DNA of 36,926 nucleotides from Ruminococcus sp. (GTDB lineage Bacteria > Bacillota > Clostridia > Oscillospirales > Ruminococcaceae): positions 1 through 36,926 of the forward strand of contig JAKSQT010000017.1 in assembly GCA_024403995.1 (NCBI GenBank), in the 5' to 3' direction. A program made the position numbers and the translations under genes. Position 1 is the first letter of the stretch. Every line of letters begins with the position of its first letter. The notes below the pieces were generated by a model that was given only the letters and a program-made list of their open reading frames with translations, searched no databases and was not told where the DNA came from. Shown piece after piece: positions 23,857-31,811 of this stretch.

Positions 23857-25050
23857 ATGGAATATAAATTTTCAGATAAGGTAAATACGCTCCGAGCTTC
23901 CGCAATACGTGAAATACTCAAATTCACTGCCGATCCTGAAGTTATTTCCTTTGCCGCAGGAAACCCTGCCCCCGAAGCTTTCCCAAAGGAAGCTATCGCT
24001 GAAATATCCGCTGAACTCCTCAGAGACGATCCTATACTCGCTCTCCAGTACAGCGTGACCGAAGGTTATACTCCTCTCCGTGAATTTCTCAAAGGCTGGA
24101 TGACTCAGAAGGGCTGTTTCCACTCTGAATTTGATGATCTTATCATCACATCAGGCGGTCAGCAAGCAAATGAACTTTCATGCAAGGTGCTCCTCAATGA
24201 GGGCGATACTCTCCTCTGCGAGTCTCCAAGCTTTATCGGCTCTCTCAACGCTTTCCGTTCATACAACGTAAACCTTAAAGGCGTTGAAATGGATGACGAC
24301 GGAATCAACCTTGAAAAGCTTGAAAATGCTCTTAAAACAGAGAAGAATGTCAAGCTTCTCTATCTCATTCCGAACTTCCAGAATCCGACAGGCAGAACAA
24401 TGTCACTAGAAAAGAGAAAGGCTGTTTATGAACTTGCCTGCAAGTACGATTTCATCATCCTTGAGGACGATCCATACGGCGAACTCAGATTTGCCGGCGA
24501 AAATGTTCCGACAATAAAGAGCCTCGACACAGAGGGCAGAGTAATCTACTCCAGCACATTCTCAAAGCTCATTTCTTCAGGTTTCCGTACAGGATATGTT
24601 TCTGCTCCTGCTCCGATAATCCAGAAGATCGTTGTCTGCAAACAGGTATCTGACGTTCACTCAAATATCTGGGCACAGGTCGTTTCACACCGTTTCATGA
24701 GCACTGTTGACCGTGAGGCTCACTTCAACCGCCTCCGTGACATATACAGGGAAAAATGTGACCTTATGTGCTCATACATCGATAACGGCTTCTCAAAGAA
24801 GATAAGCTACATCAAACCACAGGGCGGTCTGTTTATCTGGTGTACTCTCCCGGATGACTGCGATATGAACGCTTTCTGCACAAGAGCCGTTCAGGAATAT
24901 AAGATCGCTATCGTTCCGGGCAACTCGTTCAGCATAAGCGAAAACGATGTAAGCCACTCATTCAGACTCAACTATTCAACACCAACAAATGAAAATATTA
25001 AGAAGGGCATGGAAATTCTCGGCAGAATGACACGGGAAATGCTCGATTGA
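23857..25050 (+). CDS. PLP-dependent aminotransferase, class I/II (2-aminoadipate/MocR-like)
   Basis: 397 residues, fold-type I. Signatures: ISFAAGNPAPEAFP near the N-terminus, ITSGGQQANELSCKVLLNEGD, YLIPNFQNPTGRTMSLEKR (Asn/Pro contact to PLP), ILEDDPYGELRF (Asp pairing with the pyridine N), and YSSTFSKLISSGFRTGYV (Schiff-base Lys in SK). This is the family that includes 2-aminoadipate and aromatic aminotransferases; exact substrate unknown. The start at 23857 (MEYKFSDK) follows GAAAGG at a long 12-nt spacing; the upstream open frame is AT-rich and non-coding. Being upstream of trpS, an aromatic substrate is possible but unproven. Confidence 0.93.
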   Translation: MEYKFSDKVNTLRASAIREILKFTADPEVISFAAGNPAPEAFPKEAIAEISAELLRDDPILALQYSVTEGYTPLREFLKGWMTQKGCFHSEFDDLIITSGGQQANELSCKVLLNEGDTLLCESPSFIGSLNAFRSYNVNLKGVEMDDDGINLEKLENALKTEKNVKLLYLIPNFQNPTGRTMSLEKRKAVYELACKYDFIILEDDPYGELRFAGENVPTIKSLDTEGRVIYSSTFSKLISSGFRTGYVSAPAPIIQKIVVCKQVSDVHSNIWAQVVSHRFMSTVDREAHFNRLRDIYREKCDLMCSYIDNGFSKKISYIKPQGGLFIWCTLPDDCDMNAFCTRAVQEYKIAIVPGNSFSISENDVSHSFRLNYSTPTNENIKKGMEILGRMTREMLD

Positions 25051-25078
25051 TCGATTTAAATGAAAGGAAAATTTTATT

Positions 25079-25603
25079 ATGCCAAACAGAGCTACAGACA
25101 GATATAATGTCACTCAGAAATACTTAATGACAAGAGGTCAGGCTATCAACTTCCCGCCCCAGTACTTCAACGCAAACTTCAAGAAGGATCAGGTTTTCGG
25201 CGTTGTTATTGATATACCGATGACCAGTGAAATCCTCACAACTATGGTTTGCTTCATCAACGGCGCTGCAAATATCTACTTCAACAACGGCGGTGAGTAT
25301 ACAGGTGCTTCACAGAAGTACAGAAACCTCGTACAGGCTGCTCATACCCTCGTTGCAAACGCAGGTCAGATACTCAGCAAGTGCGAAAAGACCAAGAAAT
25401 ATGACCTTCCAAAGGGCAGAACCAACAATATCTTCCTCCTCACAAGAAACGGCGTTTACAAGAAGGAACTTGCCGCAGGATTTATTCCGGAGGACGAGCC
25501 TGAACTCCGCTCATTCTATGTAATGTACCAGCGTGTTCTCAGCGAGATAAGAAACTGCCAGCTCAAGGACGATGCTGCAAATCGCATGGCTGCTGCAAAG
25601 TAA
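25079..25603 (+). CDS. Soluble protein of unknown function upstream of trpS
   Basis: 174 residues (MPNRATDRYNVTQKYL..). No membrane segment or signal; alternating hydrophobic strands in the middle (VFGVVIDIPM, MVCFINGAANIYFNNGG) suggest an alpha/beta fold, then a basic helical part with KYDLPKGRTNNIFLLT. I recognise no family. AAAGGAAAA precedes the ATG. The gene sits 28 nt after the aminotransferase and its stop is overlapped by the trpS ribosome site, so it is almost certainly co-transcribed and expressed. Confidence 0.8.
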   Translation: MPNRATDRYNVTQKYLMTRGQAINFPPQYFNANFKKDQVFGVVIDIPMTSEILTTMVCFINGAANIYFNNGGEYTGASQKYRNLVQAAHTLVANAGQILSKCEKTKKYDLPKGRTNNIFLLTRNGVYKKELAAGFIPEDEPELRSFYVMYQRVLSEIRNCQLKDDAANRMAAAK

Positions 25604-25618
25604 GGAGCAACAGTTCAG

Positions 25619-26617
25619 ATGGAAGATAAAAAGTTAATTTTCAGCGGTATCCAGCCAACAGGCACATTCACTCTCGGCAACTACATCGGCGCAGTACGCA
25701 ACTGGGGTCCTTTGCAGGATCAGTATAACTGCATCTACTGCGTTGTTGATATGCACGCTATCACCGTCCGTCAGGATCCTGTCAAGCTCAGACAGAACAC
25801 CATGAATTCCTATGCGCTTCTCATGGCTTGCGGCGTTGATCCGGAAAAGTCTATACTTTTCATCCAGAGCCACGTTAAAACTCATGCAGAGCTTAACTGG
25901 ATACTCTGCTGCAATACACAGTTTGGCGAGCTTTCACGTATGACTCAGTTCAAGGATAAGAGCCAGCGCCACCCTGACGATGTAAACGCAGGTCTGTTTA
26001 CTTATCCGTCACTTATGGCTGCCGATATCCTTGCATATAACGCTGACCTCGTACCTGTCGGCATCGACCAGAAACAGCACCTTGAACTTGCAAGAAATAT
26101 AGCACAGCGTTTCAATCAGCGCTACGGCGATTTCTTCACTCTCCCTGAACCTTATATTCAGGAGATCGGCGCTAAGGTCATGTCACTTCAGGAACCTACC
26201 AAGAAAATGTCTAAATCGGACGAAAATCCGAATGCCTGCATTCTTATACTCGATGATAAGGATACTATAATCCGCAAATTCAAGCGTGCTGTTACAGACA
26301 GCGATGCAGAAATATGCTACCGTGAAGGCAAGGACGGCATAAATAACCTTATGACCATCTACTCTACCATCACAGGCAAGGACTTCGCCGCTATCGAAAG
26401 CGAATTTGCAGGCAAGGGCTATGGTGACTTCAAGCTTGCCGTAGGTGAGGCTGTTGCTGACCACCTTGAGCCTGTACGTACAGAATTTGCACGTCTCAGC
26501 GCTGACAAGGAATACCTCAAAAAGTGCTATACCGAGGGTGCTGAAAAAGCTCTCAGATATTCACAGCGCATCGTTTCTAAGGTTTACCGCAAGGTCGGCT
26601 TTGTAGACAGAACATAA
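25619..26617 (+). CDS. trpS: Tryptophan--tRNA ligase
   Basis: 332-residue class I synthetase. The HIGH-type motif appears as TGTFTLGNYIGA (about residues 14-25) and KMSKS as KKMSKSDENPN (near 195-205). The IQPTG and GIDQKQHLELARNIAQRFN segments are typical of TrpRS rather than TyrRS. It charges tRNA-Trp in the cytoplasm. AAGGAG overlaps the previous stop. There is no T-box before it; expression appears to ride on the aminotransferase promoter. A weak AAAATAG/CTATTTT hairpin at about 26635-26654 follows. Confidence 0.97.
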   Translation: MEDKKLIFSGIQPTGTFTLGNYIGAVRNWGPLQDQYNCIYCVVDMHAITVRQDPVKLRQNTMNSYALLMACGVDPEKSILFIQSHVKTHAELNWILCCNTQFGELSRMTQFKDKSQRHPDDVNAGLFTYPSLMAADILAYNADLVPVGIDQKQHLELARNIAQRFNQRYGDFFTLPEPYIQEIGAKVMSLQEPTKKMSKSDENPNACILILDDKDTIIRKFKRAVTDSDAEICYREGKDGINNLMTIYSTITGKDFAAIESEFAGKGYGDFKLAVGEAVADHLEPVRTEFARLSADKEYLKKCYTEGAEKALRYSQRIVSKVYRKVGFVDRT

Positions 26618-26693
26618 TCATACAGCAAAATCAACAAAATAGCATCACTATTTTGGTATTCTTAGTTCCTACTTACAAAAATATTGAAATAGG

Positions 26694-26722
26694 TTGCTTT
26701 TTGGCGAAATTTATTGTATTAT
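26694..26722 (+). promoter_or_regulatory. Promoter for mazG-hup string
   Basis: TTGCTT (26694-26699), 17-nt spacer, TATTAT (26717-26722). The leader contains a GCAGAG/CTCTGC hairpin near 26734-26752. Confidence 0.65.
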
Positions 26723-26791
26723 ATTAAAGCATGGCAGAGAACACCACTCTGCGTGCATTCCTAATCAGTTATCTTTAAGGGAGTGTCCGTT

Positions 26792-27613
26792 ATGGTCGAT
26801 TATCAGCTTAAAGAACGCTATAATATCGACGATCTGCTCGATATCATGCGTCTGCTCCGTGGTGAGGGCGGCTGTCCGTGGGACAGGGAACAAACTCACA
26901 AATCAATCAAAAGCGATTTCATCGAGGAAACCTGCGAGGTCATCGAGGCTATCGATCTCGAAGATACCGATCTTCTGCGTGAAGAACTTGGCGACGTTCT
27001 CCTTCAGGTCGTTTTTCATTGCAGAATTGAGGAAGAAGCAGAGCATTTCAGATTTGATGATGTCTGCGACGAAGTATGCAAAAAGCTGATCATTCGTCAT
27101 CCGCACGTTTTCGGCGATATCACAGCCGATACAACAGATCAGGTCCTTAAAAACTGGGACGCTATCAAAATGGAGACCAAGGGACAGGAAACCTATGCCG
27201 ATACACTCAACAGCGTTGCAAAATCTCTCCCTGCTCTTATGAGAGCACAGAAGGTCGGCAAACGTGCTATGAGAGCCGGTATGGATTTCAGATGTGCCGA
27301 GGACGCTATTGCCTGTATTTCCAACGAAAAAGCCGAGCTTGATGCCGCTGTCGCAGGCGGAAATAAGGCTGATATCGAGGAAGAACTGGGCGATCTGCTG
27401 TTTTCCTGTGTCAATGCAGCAAGACATCTCGGCGTAGATGCCGAACTTGCTCTTAAATCAGCAACTGAAAAATTCATCAGTCGCTTTACGATCACCGAAA
27501 ACCTTGTAAGAGACGAGGGCATCGACATGAAGTCTCTCCCCATTGAACAACTCGATTTATACTGGGATAAAGCAAAAAATATTATAAAAACGGAGGATAA
27601 AAACAATGACTAA
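26792..27613 (+). CDS. mazG: Nucleoside triphosphate pyrophosphohydrolase MazG
   Basis: 273 residues with two MazG domains. The first shows GGCPWDREQTHKSI and EETCEVIEAID and LREELGDVLLQVVFH (ExxE..ExxD metal ligands); the second shows EKAELDAA and IEEELGDLLFSCVN. It hydrolyses (d)NTPs to monophosphates and pyrophosphate, removing abnormal nucleotides. ATG 26792 follows AAGGGAG; a GTG at 26783 lies inside that site. Its last 8 bases overlap the start of hup (ATGACTAA), which implies translational coupling. The mazG-hup-S4 order resembles the B. subtilis yabN-yabO neighbourhood. Confidence 0.96.
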   Translation: MVDYQLKERYNIDDLLDIMRLLRGEGGCPWDREQTHKSIKSDFIEETCEVIEAIDLEDTDLLREELGDVLLQVVFHCRIEEEAEHFRFDDVCDEVCKKLIIRHPHVFGDITADTTDQVLKNWDAIKMETKGQETYADTLNSVAKSLPALMRAQKVGKRAMRAGMDFRCAEDAIACISNEKAELDAAVAGGNKADIEEELGDLLFSCVNAARHLGVDAELALKSATEKFISRFTITENLVRDEGIDMKSLPIEQLDLYWDKAKNIIKTEDKNND

Positions 27614-27881
27614 AACTGAACTTATCAATTCAATTGCAGACAAGGCAAACTGCACAAAGAAGGACGCTGCTGCTGCTCTCGAGGCTACTCTCGCAGCAAT
27701 TCAGGAAGCTCTCGAAAATGGTGATAAGGTTTCTATCACAGGCTTCGGTACTTTCGAGGTTCGTGAGAGAGGCGAAAAGACCTGCATCAATCCTAAGACA
27801 AAGGCTAAGATGACTTGCCCTCCATGCAAGGCACCTGCATTCAAAGCCGGCAGATCACTCAAGGAAGCTGTTAACAAGTAA
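27606..27881 (+). CDS. hup: HU-type nucleoid DNA-binding protein with cysteine-containing arm
   Basis: 91 residues, full HU/IHF fold: MTKTELINSIADKAN, KVSITGFGTFEVRERGEK, then the DNA-binding arm and KAPAFKAGRSLKEAVNK. It binds and bends DNA non-specifically as a dimer. Unusual points: four Cys, at 16, 60, 71 and 74, three of them in the arm, including a CPPC motif where most HU proteins lack paired cysteines; the arm tip reads INPKTK rather than RNPQTG. GGAGG precedes the ATG, which overlaps mazG. A terminator follows. Confidence 0.96.
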   Translation: MTKTELINSIADKANCTKKDAAAALEATLAAIQEALENGDKVSITGFGTFEVRERGEKTCINPKTKAKMTCPPCKAPAFKAGRSLKEAVNK

Positions 27882-27894
27882 TAAGCATAAAAAT

Positions 27895-27920
27895 AAGGGA
27901 CAGTCATCTGTCCCTTTTTT
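27895..27920 (+). terminator. Terminator after hup
   Basis: AAGGGACAG (27895-27903), loop TCAT, CTGTCCCTT (27908-27916), T-run to 27920. It would limit transcription into the S4 gene. Confidence 0.92.
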
Positions 27921-27942
27921 ACAATTATAAGGAAGTATTTTT

Positions 27943-28185
27943 ATGAGACTTGACAAATATCTTAAAGTCACAAGACTTATCAAGCGCAGAACCGTTGCAA
28001 ATGAAGCCTGCGATGCCGATAAAATCGTCGTAAACGGCAAGACAGCCCGTGCTTCATATGACGTTAAGGTGGGCGATATCATCGAAATAAACATGGGTAC
28101 ACGCCCCCTCAAAGTTAAAGTCCTGAGCGTAAGCGAATACGCCACAAAAGAAAACGCCGCCGATAATTATACTGTAATCGAATAA
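27943..28185 (+). CDS. S4-domain RNA-binding protein (RqcP/YabO-like)
   Basis: 80 residues, a single S4 domain: MRLDKYLKVTRLIKRRTVAN, KIVVNGKTARASYDVKVGD, then VKVLSV. RqcP stabilises tRNA on split 60S-like 50S subunits during alanine tailing with RqcH; Hsp15-like proteins are the alternative. Size and position behind mazG-hup favour RqcP. AAGGAAG precedes the ATG. It lies behind the hup terminator, so may depend on read-through. The 41-bp palindrome touching its stop codon may terminate it. Confidence 0.88.
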   Translation: MRLDKYLKVTRLIKRRTVANEACDADKIVVNGKTARASYDVKVGDIIEINMGTRPLKVKVLSVSEYATKENAADNYTVIE

Positions 28186-28226
28186 TTAAGGCAACACCGC
28201 ACAAAGATTGTGCGGTGTTGCCTTAA
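28186..28226. repeat. 41-bp palindrome: deletion derivative of family A repeat
   Basis: Perfect hairpin: 19-nt arm TTAAGGCAACACCGCACAA (28186-28204), loop AGA, exact complement (28208-28226). It equals family A with everything between two copies of TTGTGCGG removed. It starts on the base after the S4 stop codon and may work as that gene's terminator-like hairpin. Confidence 0.95.
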
Positions 28227-28276
28227 AGCCCACTTTGTATGTGACTCTTACTGAATATATTCATGCTGTTTATCGG

Positions 28277-28304
28277 GGCAAACCTTTCTGAGGAAAGGTT
28301 TGCC
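28277..28304. terminator. Intergenic hairpin between converging genes
   Basis: GGCAAACCTTTC (28277-28288), loop TGAG, GAAAGGTTTGCC (28293-28304). Perfect 12-bp stem but no T-run on either strand, so termination is only possible. Confidence 0.45.
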
Positions 28305-28362
28305 ATCAATAATCAACCTGTATAAATTCTGAAAAAAACGCATACAGAGCGGGCTTTTATTA

Positions 28363-29343
28363 TTACGTTGTATTATGAATATCCCAGCGGAAATTCACAA
28401 GCTTAGATGCTCTTGTATTGTCGAGCATATTATTATTTTCAAGCTTAGTGACATCGAGATAGCGATAATTCGTTTTCTCGTCCTGCTTATTTCCGGTAAA
28501 CAGACCTTTCAGCTTAGCAATAACAGCCATTGGATTTTTTTGAGCGACAGTACCGAGATGGTGATTTTCTCTCATAAATCCAATGATATCAGCCGCAGTA
28601 GTCAGAAGTTTATCGCTTACGTTGTAAATTCCTGCATAAGACTGGTCATCGGCAGATGTTGCAAAACAAAGAATAAAATCAATAAGATTATGCAGACAGC
28701 ACATCTGGAAGCCATACTGTCCCCTGCCGGCTATAAACAATTCGCCGTCCTTTGGGTCTTTGAGTTTAGCCATGAGATTATCCGTATAATCAAGTGTATA
28801 GATCGGTGAATAACGAGCAATACAACAGACTGAGGATGCATCCCCGGGATCTTTTTTCAGTTCATTATATTGAACTTCGGTTATCAGAGCTTTTTCAGCC
28901 GCATATTTCATTGAAGCATAGTTTGTTGTGATCTTCAGGTCATCATCTTCACGGATAGGCTCTCTTGATTTCGGGAAATCATAAACCTGATCCGTACTGA
29001 GGAGCACTATTTTATGTACTTTCTCAGTCATAGCATAGCGATAAAGGAACGAATCGACCTGAGCTGATTCCTTTATCTCTTTTTCGGTTACTGTTGGGCC
29101 GAGGTCATTATCAACCGTACAAGCCGCATGAACAAGGAGATCTATCTCGTTGTTCTGAAAAATTTCAGCCAGTTTATTTCTGTCTGTAACTTCAGACTTT
29201 ACGAATTGATAATTTGGTTTACCATCATTATATCCATCATCTTCTTTATCTACTGATATTACTGCATATCCTTTTTTGAGAAGACCTGAGACGATGTGCT
29301 TGCCTATAAGCCCACTGCCGCCGGTTACAAGAGCTGTCTCCAT
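28363..29343 (-). CDS. NAD-dependent epimerase/dehydratase-family protein (extended SDR)
   Basis: 326 residues. Rossmann start METALVTGGSGLIGKHIV with the GxxGxxG loop, acidic residue after strand 2 (VDKEDD), STDQVYDF catalytic-Ser region, and NYASMKYAAEKAL giving the YxxxK catalytic pair. This is the layout of NDP-sugar epimerases/reductases acting on nucleotide sugars; the substrate is not clear. ATG 29343 follows GGGGGC, better supported than the ATG at 29388. It lies 119 nt downstream of the solute-binding protein gene with a hairpin between, so partial co-transcription is likely. Confidence 0.88.
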   Translation of the reverse strand: METALVTGGSGLIGKHIVSGLLKKGYAVISVDKEDDGYNDGKPNYQFVKSEVTDRNKLAEIFQNNEIDLLVHAACTVDNDLGPTVTEKEIKESAQVDSFLYRYAMTEKVHKIVLLSTDQVYDFPKSREPIREDDDLKITTNYASMKYAAEKALITEVQYNELKKDPGDASSVCCIARYSPIYTLDYTDNLMAKLKDPKDGELFIAGRGQYGFQMCCLHNLIDFILCFATSADDQSYAGIYNVSDKLLTTAADIIGFMRENHHLGTVAQKNPMAVIAKLKGLFTGNKQDEKTNYRYLDVTKLENNNMLDNTRASKLVNFRWDIHNTT

Positions 29344-29425
29344 AAACGAAAGCCCCCTTTTCTCTCTGCGCAATAAATTAACTAACATATAAACATACCT
29401 TCATTCTTCAAATATACTCCACCTT

Positions 29426-29450
29426 GGCATCACACTCCATAAATGATGCC
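29426..29450 (-). other. Intercistronic hairpin between solute-binding protein and epimerase genes
   Basis: GGCATCA (29426-29432) and TGATGCC (29444-29450). No T-run in the direction of transcription. Such hairpins often stabilise the upstream solute-binding-protein mRNA; that role is inferred. Confidence 0.4.
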
Positions 29451-29462
29451 ACTATTTTTTCT

Positions 29463-30854
29463 TTATTTCTCTTTACTATTTATTTCTTCAATGAATTTGT
29501 CTATAACCGAGTTAATTGATTCATATGTTTCGTTCCACGGTGTACCTCTTGCAGCCACTCTCATGCCGTTATCAAGTACTTCACCGCAGTCATCTGAAAC
29601 TCCTGTTGAAAGATCGACCATAGGATTTTCGGAAGCGAGCCTGAGAAGTTCATCCTTCATCTCAAGCATTTCGTCTGTCCATCCGAAGTCGTCTCTGAAC
29701 TGCTGATCGCCGACCTCCTTTGTTTTCTCGTCAAGAAGCGTAAACCGCTTGCATTCGAGGAATTTTGCAACACCCTCGGGATTTTGTCCGCCATTTACAA
29801 ACACATAGGAATTAAGTCCCGTCGGGATATAATATTCATCAGACTCAGGGTCTTTCGGCATTGGAACGAAGAAAACATCCTCGCCGAATTTCTGAGTCCA
29901 TTTTTCTTTTTCCTGATAGAACTCATAGAGTCCGACAGGATAGAATAGAGTCTTCCCTTCGCCTATATAGGAAGGCTTGGTTTCCCAGCCAAAATCTCCC
30001 GCACCGATAGCAATGCAGTTATTCTGATAAAGGTCATACAGGAGATTTTCCGCTCGTTCAATTGAAGGATCACTGAGATTATTGATAAGTTTGCCGTCCT
30101 CAAGAGCCACAGGAGATGCGCCCGTAGTATCAAGAAGTCCAAATTCAAACCACCAGCCGTCTATACCGTAGCGCTGATTTTCGGGATCGCAGAAATTTTC
30201 AAGCATATCCGTAAAAGTATCCCAGTTCCAATTGCCGCTGTCGTAGAGGTCTTTTGGGTCATCCAGTCCCGCCTCTGCGATAGTTTTTCTGTTATAGACA
30301 ACAGCAACCTTGTCGCCGGTAGCTTCAACGCCGACCATATAGTGTTTGCCGTTCCACATCAGGCTGTCATTTATATCCCTGATGTCCTCCCAAAGCGGGG
30401 AAGAAAAGTCGATATAATCGTCAACGGGAACAAACATATCACGTATCGCACCTTTAGGAAAAGCGTCGAAATTGCCTGCATAGAAGAAGTCTATGCCTTC
30501 TCCCGAGCTGATATACTTAGCCAGATCGTCATATCTGTTTTCAAACGTAGTCCGGTAGTATTCGATCTCTCCGCCGTATCTTTCCTGAAAAACAGCCAGT
30601 TCTGTCGGAACGTTCTTGCCTGTGCCGTCGGGGTTTATATCCCAGTCGGAAAGCCATTTGATTTTTTTATTTTCAAGTTCACCTGTCAGAAGGTCGGTAT
30701 TCTCGGCATTCTGGTGTATTTCTTCTCTCACCGAGGAATCGAGTTCTTTTTTAGATGAATTATCTTTACCCTCCTTACTGCTGCTGCATGAAATAATTGA
30801 CATAGACATTGCGGTTATCAGCAATGCCGAAACAAAAAACTTTATTTTCTTCAT
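29463..30854 (-). CDS. ABC transporter substrate-binding lipoprotein (family 1-like)
   Basis: 463 residues. Lipoprotein signal MKKIKFFVSALLITAMSMS then IISC (lipidated Cys near residue 23) and a Ser/Lys/Asp-rich linker. The mature part matches the carbohydrate-type family 1 binding-protein shape: LAVFQERYGGEIEYY, SGEGIDFFYAGNFDAFPKG, VPVDDYIDF, VAVVYNRKTIAEAGL, and a C-terminal FVNGGQNPEGVAKFLE. It should deliver a sugar or similar solute to a membrane permease, but no permease or ATPase gene is nearby, so it is an orphan. ATG 30854 is 8 nt after AAGGAG; ATG 30860 is too close. Confidence 0.92.
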   Translation of the reverse strand: MKKIKFFVSALLITAMSMSIISCSSSKEGKDNSSKKELDSSVREEIHQNAENTDLLTGELENKKIKWLSDWDINPDGTGKNVPTELAVFQERYGGEIEYYRTTFENRYDDLAKYISSGEGIDFFYAGNFDAFPKGAIRDMFVPVDDYIDFSSPLWEDIRDINDSLMWNGKHYMVGVEATGDKVAVVYNRKTIAEAGLDDPKDLYDSGNWNWDTFTDMLENFCDPENQRYGIDGWWFEFGLLDTTGASPVALEDGKLINNLSDPSIERAENLLYDLYQNNCIAIGAGDFGWETKPSYIGEGKTLFYPVGLYEFYQEKEKWTQKFGEDVFFVPMPKDPESDEYYIPTGLNSYVFVNGGQNPEGVAKFLECKRFTLLDEKTKEVGDQQFRDDFGWTDEMLEMKDELLRLASENPMVDLSTGVSDDCGEVLDNGMRVAARGTPWNETYESINSVIDKFIEEINSKEK

Positions 30855-30974
30855 ATTCATTACTCCTTATCAAAATAAACCGAAGGAGCGGCGTAACAGG
30901 GAGCACGCCATTTTGTTAATTCACTATACTGTATAAAAGGTTACAGCTATAGTATATTCTGTATACGTTATCTA

Positions 30975-31004
30975 ATTATAACATTTTATCGAGCACCATG
31001 TCAA
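30975..31004 (-). promoter_or_regulatory. Promoter of solute-binding protein gene with repeated operator-like sequence
   Basis: On the minus strand TTGACA (30999-31004), 18-nt spacer, TATAAT (30975-30980). The sequence TATACGTTAT occurs twice, at 30962-30971 (at the predicted start point) and 31060-31069 (upstream), 98 bp apart. CTGTATA also repeats downstream of the start. These could be regulator sites; no regulator gene adjoins. Confidence 0.6.
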
Positions 31005-31081
31005 TATTCAAAATAAATAGAAATTTGTGCCCAAAATAGTCACAATAATACATAAACTATATACGTTATGGACAAATTGTA

Positions 31082-31109
31082 AACGGAGGCAAAGTATTTT
31101 GTCTCCGTT
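31082..31109 (-). terminator. Hairpin downstream of metF operon
   Basis: AACGGAGGCAAA (31082-31093) pairs with TTTGTCTCCGTT (31098-31109) with one wobble, about 30 nt past the stop of the last gene. No strong T-run, so termination is plausible rather than certain. Confidence 0.5.
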
Positions 31110-31139
31110 GAAATGTCTTATATGGTCAAATAGTCAAAC

Positions 31140-31811
31140 TTAATGGCAGCAATTTTTTAAATTGTTTTTCGAGTATATACAGCTGTCCCTTCTTGAACAT
31201 ACAGCACAGCCTTTTTCTCCTTTGGAAATCGGATTTGAAGATATACCGATAATTGCGGTGACAGACTTTGTCGGAACGAGCAGACAGCTCTCTGTAACTG
31301 TAAGACCTATACGTCTTTGAGCATTCAGAGCGTTCAGAATATCCCCTTGAATATCTATCGGCAGATCGCCGTAGCCCGGACTGAAACGCCATGTACGGTA
31401 TAAATTCTGCCTGTCAGCGAAAATCTCCTCCTCGGCTTTATCGCAGACCTGTTCCACAGCGGCGCTGCAAATGCAGTCAACCGCAAGTGAAAACGCCATA
31501 TTCTCAACAGCAGCCTGACGAATCAGCTTGTCGGCATCTGCGGAAAGAGTAGCCGCAAGCAGAATTGCCCTGTCACAGCCTTCAAGATGCTTTCTGAGGC
31601 TTTTTCCGACGAGCAGCTTATCCATACAGCCAAGCTTTACACCGTCCTCGGTAAGCTCAACAGATGTCTCTCTGCAAACGTAATTCGGTGAAAGCTTTTC
31701 ACGGACGAGTTTTTCAGCCTTGTCAAGCAGCTCTGCAACTGCATCGTCAGGCTCACCTTTCACGCCCATATAACGGGCAGCCTCGGATGTTGATATCAGG
31801 TCAAGTTTCAT
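31140..31811 (-). CDS. Free-standing MetH reactivation-domain protein
   Basis: 223 residues, resembling the SAM-binding activation domain of B12-dependent methionine synthase. The key motifs are RFSPGYGDLP (142-151, the RxxPGYGD SAM site) and PTKSVTAIIGIS (180-191). A Cys-rich tail (C202, C205, C211, C221, C222) ends the protein. In many Clostridia this domain is a separate gene and reductively methylates inactive cob(II)alamin of a split MetH. It overlaps metF by 4 nt (ATGA), so the pair is translationally coupled and fits the methionine branch of one-carbon metabolism. No metH is in the window. Confidence 0.88.
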   Translation of the reverse strand: MKLDLISTSEAARYMGVKGEPDDAVAELLDKAEKLVREKLSPNYVCRETSVELTEDGVKLGCMDKLLVGKSLRKHLEGCDRAILLAATLSADADKLIRQAAVENMAFSLAVDCICSAAVEQVCDKAEEEIFADRQNLYRTWRFSPGYGDLPIDIQGDILNALNAQRRIGLTVTESCLLVPTKSVTAIIGISSNPISKGEKGCAVCSRRDSCIYSKNNLKNCCH

